From assembly GCA_902489775.1 (NCBI GenBank), contig CABUBH010000062.1, positions 1-7,704 of the forward strand: 7,704 nt of DNA. The letters run 5' to 3'. The position numbers were made by a program, and so were the translations under genes. The notes beneath the pieces are model-generated. The model was not told the DNA's origin, searched no databases, and saw only the letters and a list, made by a program, of their open reading frames with translations. This DNA comes from an uncultured Collinsella sp. Its GTDB lineage: Bacteria > Actinomycetota > Coriobacteriia > Coriobacteriales > Coriobacteriaceae. Shown in pieces: positions 4,636 through 7,704 of this stretch (its first letter is position 1; each line of letters opens with the position of its first letter).

Positions 4636-5441
4636 AAGTTCTCTCCTTTTGTCACAGTCCACCATTGGCAAGGGTTCAGTATTTTAATCGCATGACGGGG
4701 GTCGACCCCGGCGTCAACTGCAGAGTTCATCAATATATCAACGAACGGCTCCTCAGAGCGGTCGTGACCGAGCAGGATCACCGGTAGTCCGCGCAAGGCA
4801 AGGTCTTGCGCCACGTGATAGCCCGCCTCGCCCGTCACGACAACGTCCGCGCCCGCGGCGATGGCGAGCTCTCCAAAGTCGCCCAGGGAGCCGCCCAAAA
4901 TGGCGACGGTGCGGCATGCGTGCTCGGCTTTGCCCCACACACGCGGGTCGCTGCCGAAGGCTGTGGCAGCACGGGTGGCAAGATCGCGCAGCGTGCACGG
5001 GTCGTTGAGCGTTGCAAGCGCGCCCAGGCCGGTGGCTTCGGGGTTGTCCACGTGTTCCAGTGAGCTCACTGGTGCGGCACCCAGCAGCTCGCTCAGGCAG
5101 ACGCGGGCTTTGTGCGAGCGGTCCAGGTTGGTGTGGAGCGAGATAATGCTCACGCCGCAACGCGCTGCCTCGTAGAGCGCCGCGCTGCATTGGGGGCGTG
5201 TGGTATCCGCCGGACAAAAGGCCTCGGGTGCCTTGATGTAGATAGGATGATGCGTCAGCAGCACGTTGACGCCGGCCCCGAGAGCACGGTGCACGTTGGC
5301 CTCGGTCGCGTCGAGCGCGCAGGCAACACCGGTGATCTCAGCAGCGGGATCTCCCACTGATAGCCCAACGTGATCCCAGCCCTCGGTGTCCGCCTTGGGG
5401 TAGCGCGCCAGCAGTGCACGCTCGAGCTCGGCGACGATCAT
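4632..5441 (-). CDS. Nif3-like dinuclear metal-centre protein
   Basis: The 269-residue protein belongs to the Nif3/YbgI/YqfO family, whose members form hexameric rings with a two-metal site in each subunit. It is often auto-annotated as GTP cyclohydrolase I type 2, and the physiological role is unsettled. The expected ligands are visible: His64 and His65 in LLTHHPIY, Asp107 in SLHTNLD, and His226 with Glu230 in GHDRSEEP. WDHVGLSVGD near residues 22-31 is the conserved N-terminal signature. The length fits the short form, without the inserted PII-like domain of YqfO. The ATG (5439-5441) overlaps the cysteine desulfurase stop as ATGA and has only a weak ribosome site, so translation probably depends on coupling. 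It is followed by the zinc-ribbon gene with another ATGA overlap. Cytoplasmic. Confidence 0.92.
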   Translation of the reverse strand: MIVAELERALLARYPKADTEGWDHVGLSVGDPAAEITGVACALDATEANVHRALGAGVNVLLTHHPIYIKAPEAFCPADTTRPQCSAALYEAARCGVSIISLHTNLDRSHKARVCLSELLGAAPVSSLEHVDNPEATGLGALATLNDPCTLRDLATRAATAFGSDPRVWGKAEHACRTVAILGGSLGDFGELAIAAGADVVVTGEAGYHVAQDLALRGLPVILLGHDRSEEPFVDILMNSAVDAGVDPRHAIKILNPCQWWTVTKGENL

Positions 5442-6616
5442 GCGGCGCCTACGATCGAGAGCAGCGTCTGGGCAAAGTCGTCCAGATCGTCTGGATTCAC
5501 GCGGTCATCGAAGGAGATACGCAGTGCACCCAGAGCCTGTTCGCGGCCAATACCCATGGCGCTGAGCACATGGCTCGGATCCATGCTGCCGCTCGAGCAG
5601 GCAGAACCGGCCGATACCTCAAAGCCGGCGGCGTCGAGCTTAATGATGAGCTCCTCGGAGTCCATGCCATCAATGTAGATCGATACCATGCCGGGCAGAC
5701 GGTCGACCTGCTCGTAGTCGCCCATGGTGGCGTGAATGCGCGGATGGGCCGTAAGCATGGCGTAGAGCTTATCGGACAGGGCCTGCAGCGTCGCGCGCTC
5801 CTGGGCCACATGGGGCGCCAGTGCGCTGGCGGCAGCGGCAAAAGCCAGCTGCGTGCGCAGATCCTGCGTACCGGCGCGACGGCCGGCTTCCTGTCCACCG
5901 CCAAAGATGCGCGGACGCAGCGGCGTGCGGCTCTTAAGGTAGAGCGCGCCGGATGCCACAGGGCCGCCGATCTTGTGCGCGGCAACGGTCATGGCATCGA
6001 CGCCCAGCTCGGTGACATCGAGCGGAATATGTAAGTAGCCCTGGATGGCATCGGTATGAAACAAGGCGCCGGCGGCATGTGTGGCGGCGGCCAGTTCGCG
6101 GATGGGCTGCACCACGCCGGTCTCGTTGTTGGCGACCATAATGCTCACGAGCGCCACGTCATCGCCGAGCAGCTCGACAAGCGCGGCAGGCTCAATGTAG
6201 CCTGCACGGCAGGGCTGCACCAGGTCGACGGTAAAGCCGGCGGCGCGCAGCAGCGGTAGGTTGTCCAGAATTGAATCGTGCTCGATGGCCGAAACGATGA
6301 CACGATCGCGCTTTCGATCGCGCTGACGAGCGCCCTCGGCAAGACCGAGCAGCGCCAGCTGGTTGGCCTCGGTGCCGCCGTTGGTAAGGATGATCTCGGA
6401 CGGGCGAACGCGCGCGCCAAAGCTGCGAGCAATCTCGCGACGTGCCACCTCCAGGCGCGCGGCGGCCTTGCGGCCGAGCGAATGCAGCGAGTTGGGGTTG
6501 ACGCCGGCAAGCTCGCTGTCGTCATATTCGCGCTGCGCAAGGAGCGCCTCGGCGCGCATGGGCGTCGAGGCGGCATAGTCAAGATTCACGGGTATGCGGT
6601 TTTGACCTGTGGTCAT
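5438..6616 (-). CDS. Cysteine desulfurase, NifS/IscS family
   Basis: This 392-residue PLP enzyme converts cysteine to alanine and carries the sulfur as a persulfide for Fe-S clusters, tRNA thiolation or cofactors. Visible features are LDYAAS at 12-17, GGTEAN at 80-85 (phosphate binding), His113 in IEHDS, NNETG at 163-167, Asp189 and Gln192 around the ring, Lys215 in AHKIGGP as the PLP Schiff-base lysine, and Cys340 in SAGSACSSGS as the persulfide cysteine. The loop after Cys340 (SMDPSHVL) has the class I form. No iscU or sufU scaffold gene is adjacent, so the sulfur acceptor cannot be told; iscS or nifS would be a guess. The ATG at 6616 has AGGAGG 11 bases upstream, inside the last codons of rpe, a slightly long spacing. 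Six bases separate it from the rpe stop. It overlaps the Nif3-like gene by 4 bases. Confidence 0.95.
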   Translation of the reverse strand: MTTGQNRIPVNLDYAASTPMRAEALLAQREYDDSELAGVNPNSLHSLGRKAAARLEVARREIARSFGARVRPSEIILTNGGTEANQLALLGLAEGARQRDRKRDRVIVSAIEHDSILDNLPLLRAAGFTVDLVQPCRAGYIEPAALVELLGDDVALVSIMVANNETGVVQPIRELAAATHAAGALFHTDAIQGYLHIPLDVTELGVDAMTVAAHKIGGPVASGALYLKSRTPLRPRIFGGGQEAGRRAGTQDLRTQLAFAAAASALAPHVAQERATLQALSDKLYAMLTAHPRIHATMGDYEQVDRLPGMVSIYIDGMDSEELIIKLDAAGFEVSAGSACSSGSMDPSHVLSAMGIGREQALGALRISFDDRVNPDDLDDFAQTLLSIVGAA

Positions 6617-6622
6617 AAGGGT

Positions 6623-7294
6623 TTATGCCTCCTGTGCAGCCTCGTTGCCCAGCTTCTGCAGCAGCGCAACCTCGGCGGCGGGATCTTCGGACTTAAATAC
6701 GGCGGAGCCGGCAACGAGCACGTTGGCGCCAGCCTTAACGACCTCGGCGATGTTCTTGGAAGAAATGCCGCCGTCGACCTCGATGAGGGGCGAAATGCCG
6801 TGACGCTCGCACATGGCCGTAAGCTCGTGCAGCTTTGCAATGGTGCCCGGGATAAAGCTCTGGCCGCCAAAGCCAGGGTTCACGCTCATCAACAGCACCA
6901 TATCCACGACGTCGATGATGCTCTCGAGTACGCACACGGGGGTGGCGGGGTTGAGCACCACGCCGGCCTTGACGCCGCGTTGCTGCAGATGCGTGAGCGT
7001 GCGGTGCAGGTGCGTGGAGGCCTCGTAGTGCACGGTGATCATGTCGGCACCGGCATCGGCGTACCAATCGACCGTCTCGTCGGGGTTCGACACCATCAGG
7101 TGCGCGTCGACCGGCACATCGGTGGAGCGTTTGACGGCCTTGAGGATGTCGACGCCAAAGGTGAGGTTGCCGGTAAAGTGACCGTCCATAACGTCGAAGT
7201 GCACGTAGTCGGCACCGGCGATCTTGTCGAGCTCGCCCTTGAGGTTGGCCATGTCGGCCGAAAGGACGGACGGAGCGATTTTAATGGAACCCAT
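6623..7294 (-). CDS. rpe: Ribulose-phosphate 3-epimerase
   Basis: The 223-residue TIM-barrel enzyme interconverts ribulose 5-phosphate and xylulose 5-phosphate in the pentose-phosphate pathway. The signature motifs are in order: SVLSAD (9-14) with Ser9, HFDVMDGHF with metal ligand His32 and catalytic Asp34, DAHLMV with His65, MSVNPGFGGQSFIP, which closes over the phosphate, and EVDGGI with catalytic Asp174. His32, Asp34, His65 and Asp174 form the divalent-metal site. Length is typical. The ATG at 7294 lies eight bases after AAAGG, and 18 bases separate it from the gpsA stop, so the two are co-transcribed. Cytoplasmic. No anomalies seen. Confidence 0.97.
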   Translation of the reverse strand: MGSIKIAPSVLSADMANLKGELDKIAGADYVHFDVMDGHFTGNLTFGVDILKAVKRSTDVPVDAHLMVSNPDETVDWYADAGADMITVHYEASTHLHRTLTHLQQRGVKAGVVLNPATPVCVLESIIDVVDMVLLMSVNPGFGGQSFIPGTIAKLHELTAMCERHGISPLIEVDGGISSKNIAEVVKAGANVLVAGSAVFKSEDPAAEVALLQKLGNEAAQEA

Positions 7295-7312
7295 GGTAGA
7301 AGCCTTTCTGCG

Positions 7313-7704
7313 CTAGTCGGTGAGTCCGTAGAACTCTTGAGAAGGGACGCGGTCGGTGAGAATCTCGAGCGCCCTATCCAAAGTAACACCGTTGTAGAGC
7401 GTTTGCTCCACGGCAAAGGTGAGCGGAATGTCTACGCCCAGCGAACGGGCGAGTTCGCTCACGCTGCGGGCGGCGACGGCGCCCTCGACAACCATATGCG
7501 TGCGCGTCTGGTACTCGTCGAGCGAAACGCCGTGGGCAAACTCGTAGCCAAAGGTGCGGTTGCGCGAATGCTCGGAGGTGCAGGTGGCAATGAGGTCACC
7601 CATGCCGGCAAGTCCCATGCAGGTCATAGCTTGACCGCCGCGGGCATGCACCAGACGGCTAATCTCGGCCAGGCCGCGCGTCATGATAAGGGCGAGCGTG
7701 TTGT
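7313..7704 (-). CDS. gpsA: Glycerol-3-phosphate dehydrogenase [NAD(P)+], C-terminal part
   Basis: The frame runs off the window edge, so only the last 130 residues are seen, from NTLALIMTRGLAEI. They form the C-terminal helical, substrate-binding domain: GLAGMGDLIATCTSEHSRNR carries the conserved SRNR, whose Arg-Asn contact the substrate phosphate, and then come EGAVAARSV and IPLTFAVEQTLYNG. The enzyme reduces dihydroxyacetone phosphate to sn-glycerol 3-phosphate for phospholipid synthesis. The C-terminus ends FYGLTD. The stop at 7313-7315 lies 18 bases before rpe. The N-terminal NAD-binding Rossmann domain lies outside the window, and the in-frame Met at 7684 is internal. Confidence 0.95.
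   Translation of the reverse strand, partial: NTLALIMTRGLAEISRLVHARGGQAMTCMGLAGMGDLIATCTSEHSRNRTFGYEFAHGVSLDEYQTRTHMVVEGAVAARSVSELARSLGVDIPLTFAVEQTLYNGVTLDRALEILTDRVPSQEFYGLTD

Noticed and set aside
4636..4671. Upstream ATG that would add 12 residues to the zinc-ribbon protein
   Set aside because: It has no ribosome site, overlaps the Nif3-like gene by 40 bases, and the next ATG has an excellent AAAAGGAGAG and an ATGA junction.

Overview
The right two thirds of the window (2699-7704) is a compact, GC-rich, minus-strand housekeeping operon. In transcription order it reads gpsA (its 5' end lies outside the window), rpe, a NifS/IscS-type cysteine desulfurase, a Nif3-like dinuclear-metal protein, a coiled-coil zinc-ribbon protein of the DUF164/CT398 family, and coaBC. 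Spacing is very tight: two junctions are 4-base ATGA overlaps and the others are 2 to 18 bases. The Nif3/zinc-ribbon pair is also adjacent in other Actinobacteria (Rv2230c/Rv2229c in Mycobacterium tuberculosis). Codon use, gene order and the small-protein content to the left suggest a gut Coriobacteriia, most likely Collinsella. That assignment is inference, since no marker gene in the window fixes it.

Downstream of coaBC, on the same strand, is a tRNA-Pro(GGG) gene with its own sigma70-like promoter and a textbook intrinsic terminator (2499-2690). The 3' end of the tRNA faces the left part of the window, which has a different character.

The left third (1-2530) is a mosaic of small genes and gene remnants on both strands, with many inverted repeats. 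From left to right it holds: the last codons of an upstream gene; a small membrane-anchored extracytoplasmic protein (64-492); three hairpins (498-631); the C-terminal half of a DnaQ-like DEDDh exonuclease (628-930); a three-helix membrane protein (943-1182, minus); a small secreted protein with a clear signal peptide (1394-1600, minus) whose frame stays open beyond its TAG stop; and a 5'-truncated DUF6273 module (1690-2031) followed by a strong terminator. The DUF6273 C-terminus has the codon pattern of a diversity-generating-retroelement variable region. About 420 bases of non-coding sequence with many palindromes separate that terminator from the tRNA terminator.

The operon genes cover unrelated core needs: glycerol-3-phosphate for phospholipids, pentose-phosphate epimerisation, sulfur mobilisation and coenzyme A synthesis. 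The left region looks like an accessory turnover zone beside a tRNA 3' end, a common landing site for mobile elements. No integrase, transposase, reverse transcriptase or CRISPR array is visible, so any mobile element there is either decayed or lies outside the window.
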